The position numbers were made by a program, and so were the translations under genes. The notes below the pieces were generated by a model, which was not told the DNA's origin, ran no database searches, and was given only the letters and a program-made list of their open reading frames with translations. A stretch of 64,000 bases of DNA, taken from assembly GCA_033977485.1 (NCBI GenBank), contig CM066998.1:28459501-28523500 (forward strand), read 5' to 3'. This DNA is from Hydrangea macrophylla. Its lineage: Eukaryota > Streptophyta > Magnoliopsida > Cornales > Hydrangeaceae. Every line of letters begins with the position of its first letter. Position 1 is the first letter of the stretch. Below, one piece after another: positions 11,329 to 23,645 of this stretch.

Positions 11329-12235
11329 TATTCTACTTCAATTTAGTGGTTGGCAATTAATATACACACAATATACAACCATACTTTCAGCCATTGAAGG
11401 GAGGGAAGCAAGGAGAAGAAGAAGAAGACCAAGGATTCCCATGGCCTCCTCCATCAACTACTTGCCATCCATCACTTCCATGGACAGCTAGATCTTAGAT
11501 CTAGGGTTTCAATGAAACCTAGCCAAGTAATAAGGAGTTATTTATGTTTTTATTTTAGTTTTATTATGAATAGATGACAGTTACATGTTTCGAGGATTTC
11601 TATAAATAAATCGTGCTTCTATTGATTAAAATCATTACTTTCAAAGTTTATTCTTGTCTTAGATCTATTTTGACTGTGATGTGCTCAATGATCTATGCTT
11701 GCTGTGCTTGTTTAGATTATTTACATGTAATGGTGCTTAAATTGAATTGTGCTATCAAGTATCCGAATAGTCCATGCCTAGATTAGACGGATTATACCAC
11801 AACCCTAGTTTAGTGTGGGATAATTTGTGCTAACCGAAGATGGATTATGTTGGTGCTTGAACCATAGTTATTTTCTTGACGGAGGAATTGGGCTTGTAGC
11901 TACAATTCCCCATTATCATCCAACTTAATAAGCTAAAGTAATTCATAAATACCTTTATTATGAAGCTAGTGGTGGATTTGCAATCCTAGGTTCCCTTAAA
12001 CATATTCATAAAAACACTTTTAAATTGCTTTCATAATTTAGATTTAATTTCATTAGTTACATTAATTTAATTAAAAGTCAAATCAAAATCGTTTTCTTAA
12101 TTAATTAGATTTAGGTTTTAAAATTAAAGCACTGTAGTATTTCAATCTCTGTGGGTTCGACCTTTACTTCCACACTACAAATCCCTAGAAAGTAAAGTAT
12201 ACTTTTGATATCTTGATTTTGACAACATCAATTTT

Positions 12236-12253
12236 TGGCGCCGTTGCCGGGGA
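12236..12253 (+). promoter_or_regulatory. Primer binding site, tRNA-Asp
   Basis: TGGCGCCGTTGCCGGGGA is an 18 nt match to the complement of the plant tRNA-Asp 3' end, five bases after the LTR. Athila-lineage elements commonly use this primer. Confidence 0.9.
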
Positions 12254-12722
12254 CTGCAAATTACTACCTTTAGTTTTAGAATCTTAGTTTAGTTAATTCG
12301 TAACTATTAGATTAGGTTTTCTTTTCTTATTTTTCGTTTTATTTTGAGTTACTAACTTTTTATTTTATTTTGTAGTTTCTCGAGTCATCAAATTCTAACG
12401 TTTCCGGGAGGAATAGCTTAGCGCATCAAAGGAGCTTATGCGAAAAAATAAAAAAAATTAAATAAATTGCTTCTTTTGAAATTCGCTTTAAACCACTGTA
12501 AGTCAGGGCGCTGTGACGCACTATTTGCATTAGTTTAGGGTTAATTGCACTGCATTAGCTAGGAAACCCGGGGCGCTAGGCTTGACGCAGTCATTGCATT
12601 ACAGGATAATATTCATGCATCACTGTAGTTGAGTGCTTGTTATCTTAGTTGCGTGATTGCTATTTGTTTTGTTTTATTATTTGAGTCAGTTCTTATTTTA
12701 GTTTAGTTTTCTTTTTAAGTTT

Positions 12723-14404
12723 ATGTTTGGTACACGTTCTAGTAAACCAGAATTATTTTCTATCGATCCTGAACTTGAACGTACCCTTAGAGTTAATCAG
12801 ACTCTTCAACCGTCGTCGTTGTTTCAGGCCGAAATTCAAAGTACACTTAAAAGGTTAAGAAAAACTCGATTTATTGATATAAAACCTATTCCAATGGCCG
12901 ACGACGGAAACAACGGAAATAATCCTAATATCCCTCCACCTCCTCCACTTATAAATTATTTTATTCCTACGACTTACACACCACAAGCCGGTATTGAATT
13001 ACCGGAGGTGATAGCAACTCACTTTGAGATAAAATCGTCTACGATCTCGCTACTTCCTTCTTTCCATGGCCGTCTAAATGAAGATCCATATCAACACTTA
13101 GGAGATTTTCAGGATATATGCTCTACTTTAAAAATTCAAAATTTCACTGATGATGAATTAAAATTGCGGCTCTTTCCATTCTCTTTAAAAGATAAAGCTA
13201 AATACTGGCTCCAATCTTTGGAGCCAAATACAATTAGAACATGGGAAGCCTTACACACCGTATTTTTACAAAAAATTTTCCCTATTATGCGTACGAATTA
13301 GATAAGGAATCTATAACAGTTTTTGTGATGCAAGATGGGGAAACACTTTATGATACTTGGGAGAAGTTTAAAGAATTATTACGCTCGTGTCCACATCATC
13401 AGGTTCCTAAGTGGCAGTTGGTACAGGTCTTTTATGAGGGACTTATTCCCTCAGTCCGTAGTACTGTCGATGCCGTTTGTGCGGGTACCTTCCTACACAA
13501 AAGCGCCGACGAGGCGTGGAAAATTTTTGAAACATTAAGCGAGAATTTGATGCATCAGGCTGTGTCAGTACGTTCCGAGGGATATCATTCACAACCTAAG
13601 AGAGAGGTAAAGTTAGAGTCAAGTCATTCAATTGAAATAAAAGAACTATCTAAAAAACTTGACCGACTTTTAACAATGAACCAAACGATAGCCCCACCCG
13701 CTCATGAAATTTGTGCATTATGTTCTGATCCTTCACATTCTATACTTGCATGTCCATCGGCGAGTCAATTCCCGGAATTTGTGGAGCAACACATTAATTC
13801 TATTCAACAATTCTCACGGAATAACTATAATCCTATGACAAATAATCCAGATGCGCCATGGAGAGGTCACCCAAATTTTTCATGGAAAAATAATAATAAT
13901 AATAATAATAGTAATAGTGAGATGAGTACTTTCCCTAACGCTTATAGACATCAACAATGTCAATACCAACAACCTCCTCCTCCACCTCCAATTAATAATG
14001 TATTTGAGGAGAAGGTGTTGGCCTCACTTGAAAGTTTTGGTCCGGTGATCCAGTTAGTACATGCCCACACCCAGTCCATTGCAAACCTGGAGTCCCAAGT
14101 GGGACAATTAGTTAACACGCTAAGTTGTAGAAACGAGGGGAAGTTGCCTGCGCAAACTATTCAAAATCCTAAGGGACAATACGAGAATGGGAGGTCGAGT
14201 GAGCAAGTGAATGCCGTTTCGACTAGGACGACAATTCGAGATGAGGAGATTGTTATAATTCCGGATGAGGGTGAGAAAAATAAAAATATAAATTTGAATA
14301 AAGAAAAGGGTGAGGACGTGGATAGAGTCAGGAAAGCAAAAGAACCAATCCCAACCAACTATGTTCCAAAGTTACCTTTTCCACCTAATATTGAGGGACA
14401 GTAA
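12723..14404 (+). pseudogene. gag: Athila-type gag, frameshifted
   Basis: Gag forms the virus-like particle and packages RNA. The reading frame from ATG 12723 contains the retrotransposon gag core (blocks around FHGRLNEDPYQHLGDF, KYWLQSLEP and a FLQKIFP-like segment). It is frameshifted near 13280-13300, where the frame of 13241-14404 takes over. The second part continues the gag fold, then has a CX2CX4HX4C zinc knuckle (ICALCSDPSHSILACP) near 13710-13755, an asparagine run encoded by AAT repeats (13896-13912), and a long C-terminal linker ending at a TAA at 14402-14404. The same frame continues past this stop into protease. The start is chosen as the first ATG about 470 bp after the primer site. 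Breaks: one frameshift, one stop. Confidence 0.85.
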
Positions 14405-14407
14405 CAT

Positions 14408-15079
14408 TTGTCTAAGAAAGGGTCAAAAATGGAAGATATACTCGAGGTGTTTAAACAAGTAAAAATTAATATTCCATTCCTTGATGCTATAAAGCAAATT
14501 CCCTCTTACACTAAATGTTTAAAAGACCTATGCACTCAAAAACGTAAAATACGGAGTCATACTCCGAAAAAGGTCTTTCTCACAGAAAATGTAAGCTCAA
14601 TTTTCCAACACGCTCCTCCAAAGTATTAGGATCCCGGAACACCTACGATTTCATGTGTCATAGGTGACACTGTCATTCATCGGGCTCTCTTTGACTTAGG
14701 AGCGAGTGTTAATCTCTTACCTTATCACGTTTATAAACAACTAGGTTTAGGTGAACTTAAACCTACGGCCGCTACTATGCAATTAGCGGATCGTTCCGTC
14801 AAAGTACCTAGAGGAATCGTCGAGGACGTCTTAGTTAAAGTTGACAAATGCTATTATCCTGTTGATTTCATGGTCCTTGATACTGAACCCGTACTAGATG
14901 CTAGGAAGCACACTCTTGTCATTCTAGGTCGTCCATTCTTAGCAACCGCTAACGCGCGTGTTAACTGTAGGACGGGGGTAATGAAATTGTCGTTTGGGAA
15001 TATAAATTTAAAATTGAACGTCTTTAACGCTATTGATCAACCTCCTAAAGATGACGACTATCTATGTGAGGCGGAGAGT
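14408..15079 (+). pseudogene. Athila-type aspartic protease region, N-terminal part
   Basis: The same frame as gag resumes after the TAA. The first part has the ILEVFKQVKINIPFLDAI segment typical of Athila proteins. An in-frame TAG at 14627-14629 follows. After it comes the pepsin-like retroviral protease: active-site region FDLGASVNLLP (14690-14725), with DLGA in place of the usual D-T/S-G-A, then LADRSVKVPRG and VILGRPFLATANA. It would cleave the Gag polyprotein. Element B interrupts the frame at 15079; the target duplication AGAGT (15075-15079 and 37165-37169) marks the join, and the frame continues at 37165-37421. Confidence 0.85.
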
Positions 15080-17993
15080 TGTGGACACCGGGATTCCACC
15101 GCTTTGTTTGCTTTTGAAACTTGTTTGATTTTGATCAAAGAAAGAGAAAAGGTCTGTTGAAAATAGATACAGAGTCGCCACTTGGTCTTTAAGGAACCAA
15201 GAAACCTAATTTGACTCACCCAAATGGATAAAGGGCACCGGTCCTTCATAACCAAAGAACTTGGCTCGGGGTTTTGGTACAAGAGAGGAAGGAGCCTTTG
15301 TCGCGACTAAAACACCCTCAACTCGCCCCGTCTTTCGACGGGCCTCAATTAGCACCCAAATAATCATCTTATACTATATTTGGTTCGACAAATAATGCTA
15401 TGATAGTATATTACATCACATAAGAAAATTTGAAAATGGAATATCTAAAGATAAGATATCATTCATAAGATCTAAGCCAAATATCATACAATGCAAAGTG
15501 AAAGATCACACAAATAAACCTAGGAAAAATCGTCTAATCATGTATCAAATAATCAAGACTTCCTAATCTAAAGGGGGACATGAATTGTTATTGAAACAAA
15601 TAAACAAAGAAATCAAAATATGCTTAGCAAACTAGTATGATGCATGTTAATCTTTGAGAAAAGAAGACCTCTCAATCCCCGGGATGGATGAGAAAGGATG
15701 ATTAGATCGGGGGAAGCATGAACGTGTGATCAAGTTCATTCCTTATAATCTTCTTAGATTAGGAGCCATGAAGGCCCCAAATCTTGCATGGATGCAATGT
15801 ATGTATCTAGAATGTGCCAAGGTTGTGGTGTGCTTTGTGTTCATGAATTCCTAGAATGACTTAGAAGTCTATAATGTGTATGAATGAATGAATGAAATCA
15901 TCATGGGATATGTACAAATGTAGTATGAACTACTTCCTAAAATATGAACTAATTTGGAAGGCATATAAGCATCAAATCAAAGAATGAAAGTTAAAAGGTG
16001 CTTGCTGTGAATAGTGGACAGAACAGTAACATGATCTTGTAAAAATGGAAAAGAGGGGTTAGGAATGTTTTCAATGCATGATTTTTTATGGAGATCTTCC
16101 TTATTGTGTCTAGAACACAACCCAAAAGTTCAATCTTTAATAACTATCACAGATTGAGAGAAATCATATGAACAACAGAGGTCACTCAGAAACAGAGTCC
16201 GTACTGTCGACTGAAATGTTGAAAAACGAGTGATCTAGAGGCCCATTTTATACAGAACGTTCCCTAAGACATTGAAGTTTAAGGGAAAAATAAGTTGGGA
16301 CCACCCTTTTGGAAAACCTGTCTGAAAAAGAAGTTGTAAGTCAACCAAGCTGCTGTGATAGCAGAGGCAGAATGTCTGGAAGGAATGTTTGGGTCCAAAT
16401 GGACCATTTTCAAGTACTTCCAAGTCAAACCAAAAATCATGGGTGTTCTCCAATGAGTTAGGAAGACTTTCCAAGTGGTCTTGCATCCATACATTGAGTA
16501 TTGAGTTCTAGAGAAATCTTTAAACTCAGATCACTCACTGTTTTGACTCACTATTTTGAAGATTTTGGGAAAAATAATGTTTTCTTTCTTGAAATCAAAA
16601 TGAGAGGGATTGAGGGGGGTTTTGAAATAGAGGTTTTGAAAGTGTATTTTCAATACTCAATAAAGATTACAACCACTTAAAATTCCAACATTCAACTCAT
16701 CATCAAGAACCTCCAAGAATGTTGGAGAGACTTATTTTTATTTGAGCATAACTTCAATACACTTCAAGGATACCTTGGTCAAACATGATTTTGAGGTCAA
16801 GAGCTACTATCCATAAGGATTCACTCACCCCAAACTTCATGTCATCATTTAGATGATGATGAACTAGTAAGTAAATAAAGAAAATCAAAAAGAAGTGAGA
16901 TGAGAAGAGATGAACATTATATAAGCAAACAAGTAAATAGATAGCAATCAATAGATGATATTCATGATGTATAGAACTTGTAGTTTGGTGTTTCACTCAT
17001 ATGTAATGACATTAGACATGGAAGAAGCTTCCACTCTCTTAAATGCTCACTAAAATAATCAAAATGGGACCACAAAAGAAATTACAAAAACACACTGTTC
17101 TAGGGGAGAGTGCCGCGGCGGCACTGCTCCTCCTTCGTCCAGATAATGCTGTTTAGGCCCCCTGAGGTTCCGGTATTCGCGAAAAGGCCCTATTTCGTCC
17201 AAAATTCACAGAAAATGCGTATGAACTCCAAACTAAGGTTATGATATACCGTTGGAAAGGTAATGGAGTCTACTTTACATAAAAAATAGTTCGAGGATAG
17301 GTCATTTTGAAAAATTTTGCGGTATTCGCGATAAAAGACGATTTGATTGCCTTTTTCGCCTTCGGAAATTCAAAATAAATTCGTTTTAAATCCAGGAAAT
17401 ATGTGCGATATACCGTTGGAAAGCTATTGACCTCTGCTATCCATGAAAAATATTTGAAAATTGTTTCGGTGCCCTGATTCCAAAGTCAAATCTTGGTCAA
17501 ACTGGTCAAACCTGGGATTCCCGTGAAGTTCTAGGAGCCTCCGGGAGCTCCCAGGAGCCGACGTTTTCGCTCGATCCTCTTTTAAAACTTATTTTAATAC
17601 TTTTCTAATGATTCCGGTGAATTTGGACGATTTTGGTCAAACTTGGTCAAACTCTGGTCAAACCTGGTCAAACCTTGGTCAAACCTTGGTCAAACTGGTC
17701 AACGGGGACTTTCGGGGAACCTCCATGACTTCCGGGGGGTCTCTGGGAATTGACGATTTCTTTCGGTTTTACTTAAAAACTCATTTTATCATTTTTCTTA
17801 TGACATAGCACGTTTTTAGAACTTCAGGACCAAATCTGGGAGTCTTCGGGCTTTCAGGGGCATTTTGGTCAATCTGAGCATTATGAGAGATAGAGCTGAC
17901 TTCCAGGAGTCCTTTTGAGTCTTTTACGATCATTGTGAACCACCAAGCTATGGGTCTCCTAAATCTGATAGCCGACAAAATGGGGTGTCTACA
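15080..17993 (-). mobile_element. 3' LTR of element B (left copy, promoter deleted)
   Basis: It matches 33940-37164 closely but lacks about 295 bp corresponding to 35941-36235 of the right copy. The deletion lies between two TAAAAT repeats and removes the TATA region. A further loss of about 35 bp is seen near 16773, and one 22 bp palindrome unit is missing at 17109. Open frames inside (for example 16235-16486) are repeated in the other LTRs and are not genes. Confidence 0.9.
17109..17125 (-). repeat. Single AGTGCCGC-G-GCGGCACT palindrome in LTR B (left)
   Basis: The 17 bp palindrome AGTGCCGCGGCGGCACT occurs once here; the right LTR has two units 22 bp apart. Confidence 0.85.
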
Positions 17994-18008
17994 GTTTGCC
18001 CCTTTTGG
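17994..18008 (-). promoter_or_regulatory. Polypurine tract of element B
   Basis: On the minus strand the sequence before the left LTR reads CCAAAAGGGGCAAAC, a purine-rich tract directly at the LTR edge. The same tract precedes the LTR ends at 10636 and 61325. Confidence 0.75.
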
Positions 18009-18835
18009 CAGGAACTTGCGAGGCAACGCATGTTGCAAGCGAGTGCCAAAGTTTTGAAGAGACAGGACTTTTTGGAGGCTACAGATTTAGGATAAAAAGC
18101 ATTGCAAAAGATGCAATGATGCTGAGGCTAGTACTGGTCGTGCTCTGCGTGAGCTGCCTACGTATCCCAAGGGGAATCAGACCAGGACGTAGTTCAGGGC
18201 ATAAAAAGGAAAATCATGTATGTATAACGAGACAGGCGTATGCTGTGTTATGGGGAGGATATGCGATGCATGGATGGATTGTGTCATGAGTCCTATTATG
18301 CCTATTGTATGATCCTAGCGTGCTGTAGGGTGTGCCACTCCGAGTGGGCTGGCGTCGTGCTGGTGTTTCTAACTATGATGCAGTTATTGACTCGAATAGG
18401 GATACCAAGATTTTAGAAGGCTCTGAGTCTAGGGGCAAACTTCTGAATTTTGGGAAGTGTGCTTCGTAAGAGAACGTAATTGGGTGTGGGGTTTTAGAGG
18501 ACTATAATCGAAGACGCCTTTTGGCAAATAACCGACGGACATGGAAGCCCTGGAAATTAAGAGGCAGACATAGAACTCAAGAGATGATCATGAAATCCTG
18601 AGATGTCACGCGATGAACATGGAAGCTCTATTGATAGAAGCCATGGCATATTTTGAATGAGAGCGATGATGATTAGTGAACTGACGATGTTTGAATCGAG
18701 ATGATGAGTCGATAACGGACTACTGTGATTGAACTGACGGTGTACGAATCTGCTGAGGATTAATCTGAATCTGCTAGGGATGAAGCGACTCTTTCTGGGA
18801 TCTCTCTTCAACTGCTTCTTTTGATCGAAATTTGA
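18009..18835 (-). other. 3' untranslated region of element B next to the LTR
   Basis: No gene is seen. The first 200 bp are conserved among elements B, D and F. The part from about 18560 to 18760 contains single copies of the short segments that are amplified into tandem arrays in element F (GAACATGGAAGCTC-like) and element D (GAATCGAGATGATGAGTCGAT-like). Confidence 0.65.
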
Positions 18836-19722
18836 TTTCATCAAGATCTTTTGGTGCTCAATCCAAGAGGGCCGGTCGGGGCCACCGAGAGCTGGTATCT
18901 TTCTGCTTCTGTCCTCAGGGGATGATGCCGGGTTCTCGGGGAATCTCTTTTCTTGATCGGGAACCAGGACCCATCTCTGAATCTCTCACAGTTGATCAAA
19001 TCTTGCGGTGCTCAATCCAAGAGGGCCGGTCGGGGCCTCCGGGAGCTGGTATCTTTCCACTTCTGTCCTCGGGGGATGATGCGGGGTTCTCGGGGAATCT
19101 TTTTTCTTGATCGGGAACCAGGACCCATCTCTGAATCTCTCACGGTTGATCAAATCTTGCGGTACTCAATCCAAGAGGGCCGATCGGGGTCTCCGAGAGC
19201 TGGTATCTTTCTGCTTCTGTCCTCGGGGGATGACGCGGGGTTCTCGAGGAATCTCTTTTCTTGATCGGGAACCAGGACCCATCTCTGAATCTCTCACGGT
19301 TGATCAAATCTTGCGGTGCTCAATCCAAGAGGGCCGGTCGGGGCCTCCGGGAGCTGGTATCTTTCCGCTTCTGTCCTCGGGGGATGATGCGGGGTTCTCG
19401 GGGAATCTCTTTTTTGATCGAGAACCAGGACCCATCTTTGAATCTCTCACGGTTGATCAAATCTTGCGGTGCTCAATCCAAGAGGGCCGGTCGGGGCCTC
19501 CGGGAGCTGGTATCTTTCTGCTTCTGTCCTTGGGGGATGATGTGGGGTTCTCGGGGAATCCCTTTTCTTGATTGGGAACTAGGACCCATCTCTGAATCTC
19601 TCACGGTTGATCAAATCTTGCGGTGCTCAATCCAAGAGGACCGGTCGGGGCCTCCGGGAGCTGGTATCTTTCTGCTTCTGTCCTCAGGGGATGACGCGGG
19701 GTTCTCGGGGAATCTCTTCTTC
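18836..19722. repeat. 154 bp tandem repeat, six copies, in element B
   Basis: The anchor GTGCTCAATCCAAGAG occurs at 18854, 19008, 19162, 19316, 19469 and 19623, giving periods of 154, 154, 154, 153 and 154 bp. Copies differ at only a few positions. Because 154 is not a multiple of 3, the repeat creates staggered open frames of about 92-172 codons (18832-19779); these are by-products. The array lies in the 3' region, a known hypervariable zone in Tat/Ogre elements. Confidence 0.9.
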
Positions 19723-20022
19723 TATTTTTTGGTGCCTTGGCCAAAATCCAGGATTCGTTCTCGGAACTCTCGTGTTTGATCAAAATTTACGAAGGTTGTT
19801 CTGAAATAGCCGATTCGGGTCCTCGGGAGTCAATTTTTCCCAGTTTTTGCCTGCTGGAGGTAGTTCTGACAACTTTTAGCCTGCTTGGGGTAAAACCTTA
19901 CAAATCTTGACCGAAATGGGCCACCAGGGCTGATCGGGGCCAAAAATAGGCTGAAAAGGCCAAAACAGGTCAAAACGGAGTGAAACGGAGCAAAACGGAG
20001 CGAAGCGGGGCCCGCGAGGAGT
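19723..20022. other. Spacer between the 154 bp array and the antisense gene
   Basis: No gene is seen. It contains runs of GGTCAAAACGGAGTGAAACGG-like repeats (about 19965-20010) just before the palindrome array, a pattern partly shared with the LTR sequence GGTCAAACTTGGTCAAAC. Confidence 0.4.
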
Positions 20023-20083
20023 AGTGCCGCAGCTGCACTGGGCCACTGCCGCGGCGGCAGTAGGCCAGTGCCGCGGCGGCACT
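20023..20083 (+). repeat. Three 22 bp palindrome units upstream of the antisense gene
   Basis: The units AGTGCCGCAGCTGCACT, ACTGCCGCGGCGGCAGT and AGTGCCGCGGCGGCACT start at 20023, 20045 and 20067, exactly 22 bp apart, joined by GGGCC/AGGCC linkers. It is the same motif and period as in the Tat LTRs of this window. The array ends about 120 bp before the 5' splice site of the antisense gene leader. Confidence 0.85.
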
Positions 20084-20102
20084 GGGTGGCCGGACTCCAT
20101 CT

Positions 20103-20112
20103 TTGTATATTT
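20103..20112 (+). promoter_or_regulatory. Possible TATA element of the antisense gene
   Basis: TTGTATATTT lies 20 bp after the palindrome array and about 100 bp before the first splice donor. The match to a TATA box is moderate and the start site is not known. Confidence 0.35.
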
Positions 20113-20306
20113 CAGGTTTTTGAGCTTTTAAAGCTCATTCTTGGCCATTTTGGGGGTGTTTTTGGAGCCAAAAATCGCCAAAACGCAGCTTGTGCGCGCT
20201 CAGGTGAGTAATCCTACCCCGTAGTTGGAATTTTAATTGGTGTTTTGGTTTGCTCAATTTTGCAAGAAGAAAGTTTAACTTTGACTTCCATTTTCTTTGT
20301 AGATCC

Positions 20307-22477
20307 ATGGCTTCGAGCTCGAGGAGACCGTCTAAGAAGGCCAAGGAACGGATGAAAGCCGAGATGCAAACCCCGAACTTGCTTTTACGGGACCCCCAAC
20401 ATCATCGTTCGGCCGCGGCTCTAGCGAGCTTGGTATGTGAAACCTTCGACATTTTAGGACTATTTCCAAGTATTGTGCTAGTTTTGTGAGCCGTAGTGTG
20501 CACCTAGAGATTGTTAGAAGTTCGATTTGTGCTCAAATGTTGATTTTGCAAATTTGGGCCTCGGGTCATGAATAGTGATTTTGTGCATCGCTTTTGTCGT
20601 CTCTGGTATGTGCAGGTGCCGGAAGTAGCTTTGAAGGGCCACGGTAGCCTCGCTCATGCTTTCCTGTGGTATACTCAACTCTCGTCCACCGTCAAGAGGA
20701 TGGTCGATGACGCCGGGTTTGGAGGCTTTGTCCGTCTAGTTTCGAAGAGCAGTAATGATTTGGCACACTTTTATGCTTTGGCTGAGAGGTGGTGGGACAC
20801 CACCAATACTTTCCACCTGCCGTTCGGCGAGATGATCATGACGCCCTTCGACTTCTCTATGATTACTGGTTTAAGGGTAGGCGGGAAACACCTGATTCTG
20901 GATTATTTCTATGAGATCGACCCTGAGGCTGTAGAGATGTTGATTGGGGCTGTTCCCCCCAATTTGGAGAGGCACTGGTTTCCTTGTGGCTGGCTTTACC
21001 GGGCTTATGGAAAAGGGAATCATAACCTGAACAATTTCCAGCTTTTGAGGGTGTATCTTCTGTATGTCCTTGGCTGCTCGATCTTTGCGACGCGGAACGA
21101 CCGGGTGAACTTGAGACTTCTTTCTTGCCTAGCGACCATCGATGAGATCCCTTCTTACGACTGGGGTGGTGCTGCCTTGGCCCATCTTTACAAGCACATG
21201 GGTGAGGTTTCCCGAGGTGATGTTAAATCGACAGGGGGATTTTGGCGAGCTTGGGAGGTATGTGCTGCATCTTGCTTTATATTCTGACTTTTCAGTTTTT
21301 GTACTTTTTTTTATTTTCTCCTTTGTCTGTGCAGCTTTGGAGCTTCGAGTACCTGAAGATGTTGGCTCCCTCCCCTGCGGATGAATCAGGCGAAGACGAG
21401 GATGGCATGGCTCCTGGGCCTTTGTTCCCATGAGGCTTGAGATGGCGGAGGGATGTTGTTGGGGTGAAGAGTGGGGCCCACTGGATTGTTTTGCTCAGAA
21501 ACTTCCTAACCAGACTGACGGCTGCTAATGTTGATTGGACGCCTTTGGAGCGCGTTGCCTATGCCGCCCCTGAGGAGATACAAGTGGTCAAACCTCTTTC
21601 CTCTTGCCGACTTTTGATGGAGAGTACCGAGTGCAGGCAGTGGTTCCTTGGTGAGCGAGTGTCTCGGCAGGTGGTTGGTGGTTCCAGGTATCGGGTCCCT
21701 CATAATCCCCCTGCGATGGATGCTAGTGACCTTTCTGGTGATGCTCTGCTGGCGGCCTTGGCTGGCACTGATGTTTAGGACCATTTTCTCTCTGAGACCG
21801 GTTACGATGCTTACCGTGGTCGTTTCCTGATGCCCAACTTCCCACTCCTGGAGGTGAGTTTTATGTTTTTGTTTTTATCCATTGCCTATGTTTTTGATTT
21901 ATCTTTTCTTAACTTATTTTGTGCCTATAGCTCCGCGAGATGTATAGGAGACAGGCTCCTCCGGCTTCCGATCCTATCCCTCCCTGGGATTGGACCGTCA
22001 ACGTTCTAGGCACTGATGACACTCCCCAAGTGATGGAGGTGCCGCGAGTCACATGTGGGTACCCTACTCAGCCAGCGGGCGTCCTCAATGTTCCTTGGAG
22101 TTACGCTGAGGAGGGTCACGCCTTGGCGGCTAGCTTACGGTCCTTGGTCCTCACACGAGACCACCGGGTATGTTTCTAATCTTGCGCTCCTTAAAGTTAT
22201 GAGGTTCTAACCCTGGATTTTACCCTTGACAGATGGATGGCATGCGGCAGTTTGCTGCCAATCAGATGGCGTCATTGGTAGATTTCCGTCTTGACTCTGT
22301 TTTTGTATTTTTTTGTTGTTTTCCTACTGATTGCCTTTATTTTATTGGTGTATGCAGTACCGTGGAGGCGGAGCTGGCTCATCGAGGACCGGTCTGAGGT
22401 ACAGAGGTGGTAGGAGGAGACCGTTGCCGACATACACTCCGGGCGGTCCGACAGAGGACGAAGAAGAGGAGGACTGA
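20307..22477 (+). pseudogene. Antisense plant mobile domain (PMD) gene, six exons, two stops
   Basis: It lies on the strand opposite to gag-pol. Proposed exons: 20307-20432, 20616-21257, 21335-21853, 21931-22167, 22233-22277 and 22358-22477, all joined by phase-0 GT-AG introns. An upstream leader intron is 20204-20302 (GTGAGT to TTTGTAG), with ATG 20307 four bases after it. Spliced length is about 562 codons. Exon 2 carries the plant mobile domain (blocks WWDTTNTFHLPFGEM, MTPFDFSMITGL, RLLSCLATIDEI, YDWGGAALAHLYKHM), a transposase-derived fold shared with MAIN-type proteins and MULE/gypsy accessory genes. The C-terminus is glycine/arginine-rich, then acidic (DEEEEED). Two in-frame stops in exon 3 (TGA 21431-21433, TAG 21776-21778) mark this copy as broken. 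Function in the element is unknown; nuclear or silencing-related roles are speculation. Confidence 0.8.
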
Positions 22478-22768
22478 GGCCCCCCCCCCCAAGCGGGAAT
22501 TTTATTCTATTTTCTTTTTATGTTTTCGATCGGGTTGTACTGGTGATGCGACTATTTGGACAGTGTAGGATGATGTGTGGAACAGTTTGTGACCTTTGAC
22601 AAATTATTATGATGTTTTGCCTTTTAGGCCGGATAGCTTCCGGTTTGGAGGCGCGGTTGTGTGCTTGTTTTAGTTGATGATGATACATGTGCACTGTGAT
22701 TGTTGGGTGTTGTTGCGATGGGCAGTTTTGTAATAGTGAGTGTTTTTGCCTTGCAGGTGGGATAGTCC
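22478..22768 (+). other. Spacer between the two antisense genes
   Basis: It opens with a C-run (22484-22491) after the PMD stop and ends with TTTTTGCCTTGCAG (22743-22756), a good splice acceptor just before the next coding region. The second gene may therefore have an upstream non-coding exon or be reached by splicing from the first. Confidence 0.45.
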
Positions 22769-23429
22769 GTGAAACGGGGAGGTGCTGCCAAAATTTTGAA
22801 TTTTCCTAGAGCTGCGATCGAAAACATGGCTTTGTATGATCCCGCTCAACTCACAGCTTGGCTAAACATCATGGATGGTGTGGAACGGATCAACCTCTTT
22901 AGCTATGGCCTGACCGAGCTATTCTCTCTTTGCCAGATGGCCCTGAACACTGAGTTCTTGCGCGCTGCTATTGCTCACTGGGACCCGGTGAACCATGTCT
23001 TCAATTTCAATGGCTTGGAGATATGCCCCTTGTTTGAGGAGTTCTTTGCCATCCTTGGCTATGATTCTGATTTGGACCTGATTCTCCCTTCTGTCGATAC
23101 CCTCAGTCCTACGCGAGACTTGGCTGAGTATCTGAATTGTTCCATCACTATTTCCCGCCGGCTGCTTCAAGATGAGGTTCTTGACATTGCTTCCATAATT
23201 GCTCGATATTCCAGTCTTGGGAATCCCAGCGTGTATGATGCTACTCGTGGGGCTGCTCTGATTCTGTGTATGACTTCACACTTCTTGTTTTCGAGCGCTT
23301 CTAGCGACTTAGTGCATGTATGTCTCAGGCTGAAGGCAGGTAAGAACCCCATGGCCATGGTTCTGGCCGAGACCCTGAATGGTTTGGATCGCGCTTTAAG
23401 TCAAGGAATGCTTCTACTTTCTAGGGCGC
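22769..23429 (+). pseudogene. Antisense DUF7745-like gene, N-terminal part
   Basis: An intronless frame opens at GTG 22769 (in-frame TAG just upstream; no ATG in the matching place, so the original start may be mutated or supplied by splicing). Blocks such as FLRAAIAHWDPVNHVFNFNG and EICPLFEEFFAILGY resemble the plant DUF7745 family, found with retrotransposon genes and of unknown function. ETLNGLDRAL follows. At 23430 the frame is cut by a solo LTR and resumes at 24816 in the same phase. Without the LTR the gene is about 342 codons. It is on the same strand as the PMD gene and 290 bp behind it, so the two look like one antisense cassette. Confidence 0.7.
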
Positions 23430-23645
23430 TGATTCGTGCCCAATATTGCATTCTTGAATACATGTTCTTTATTGTATTGGACACGAATTATCACTTAACC
23501 GAGAGATTTAATGGGTGAATTTGTGCGTTTGTTGTTCTTCTTGATGTTCTCTCTTTGCTAATAATCCCCATTTTTCTTGTAGGTAATTAAGGTTTGTTGG
23601 AGGCTTTGTTAGTAAGGAAGAAGGAAGAAGTCAATATCTAGCCGA

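Larger units (their letters stand above)
10925..12230 (+). mobile_element. 5' LTR of element A
   Basis: The LTR runs from TGATCGGGAG to GACAACATCA. It holds a palindrome array (11103-11175), a TATA box (11317-11328) and, near its end, the CTCTGTGGGTTCGACC block common in Athila-type LTRs. It is 15 bp shorter than the 3' copy, largely because that copy has an extra palindrome unit. Confidence 0.9.

Noticed and set aside
16235..16494. A conserved open frame on the minus strand, seen also at 35095-35355
   Set aside because: It occurs only because the two LTRs of element B are nearly identical; the counterpart in LTR D is broken and no domain is present.
18832..19779. A set of overlapping open frames of 92-172 codons encoding repeated peptides
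   Set aside because: They arise from the 154 bp tandem repeat, shift frame from copy to copy, and match no protein family.
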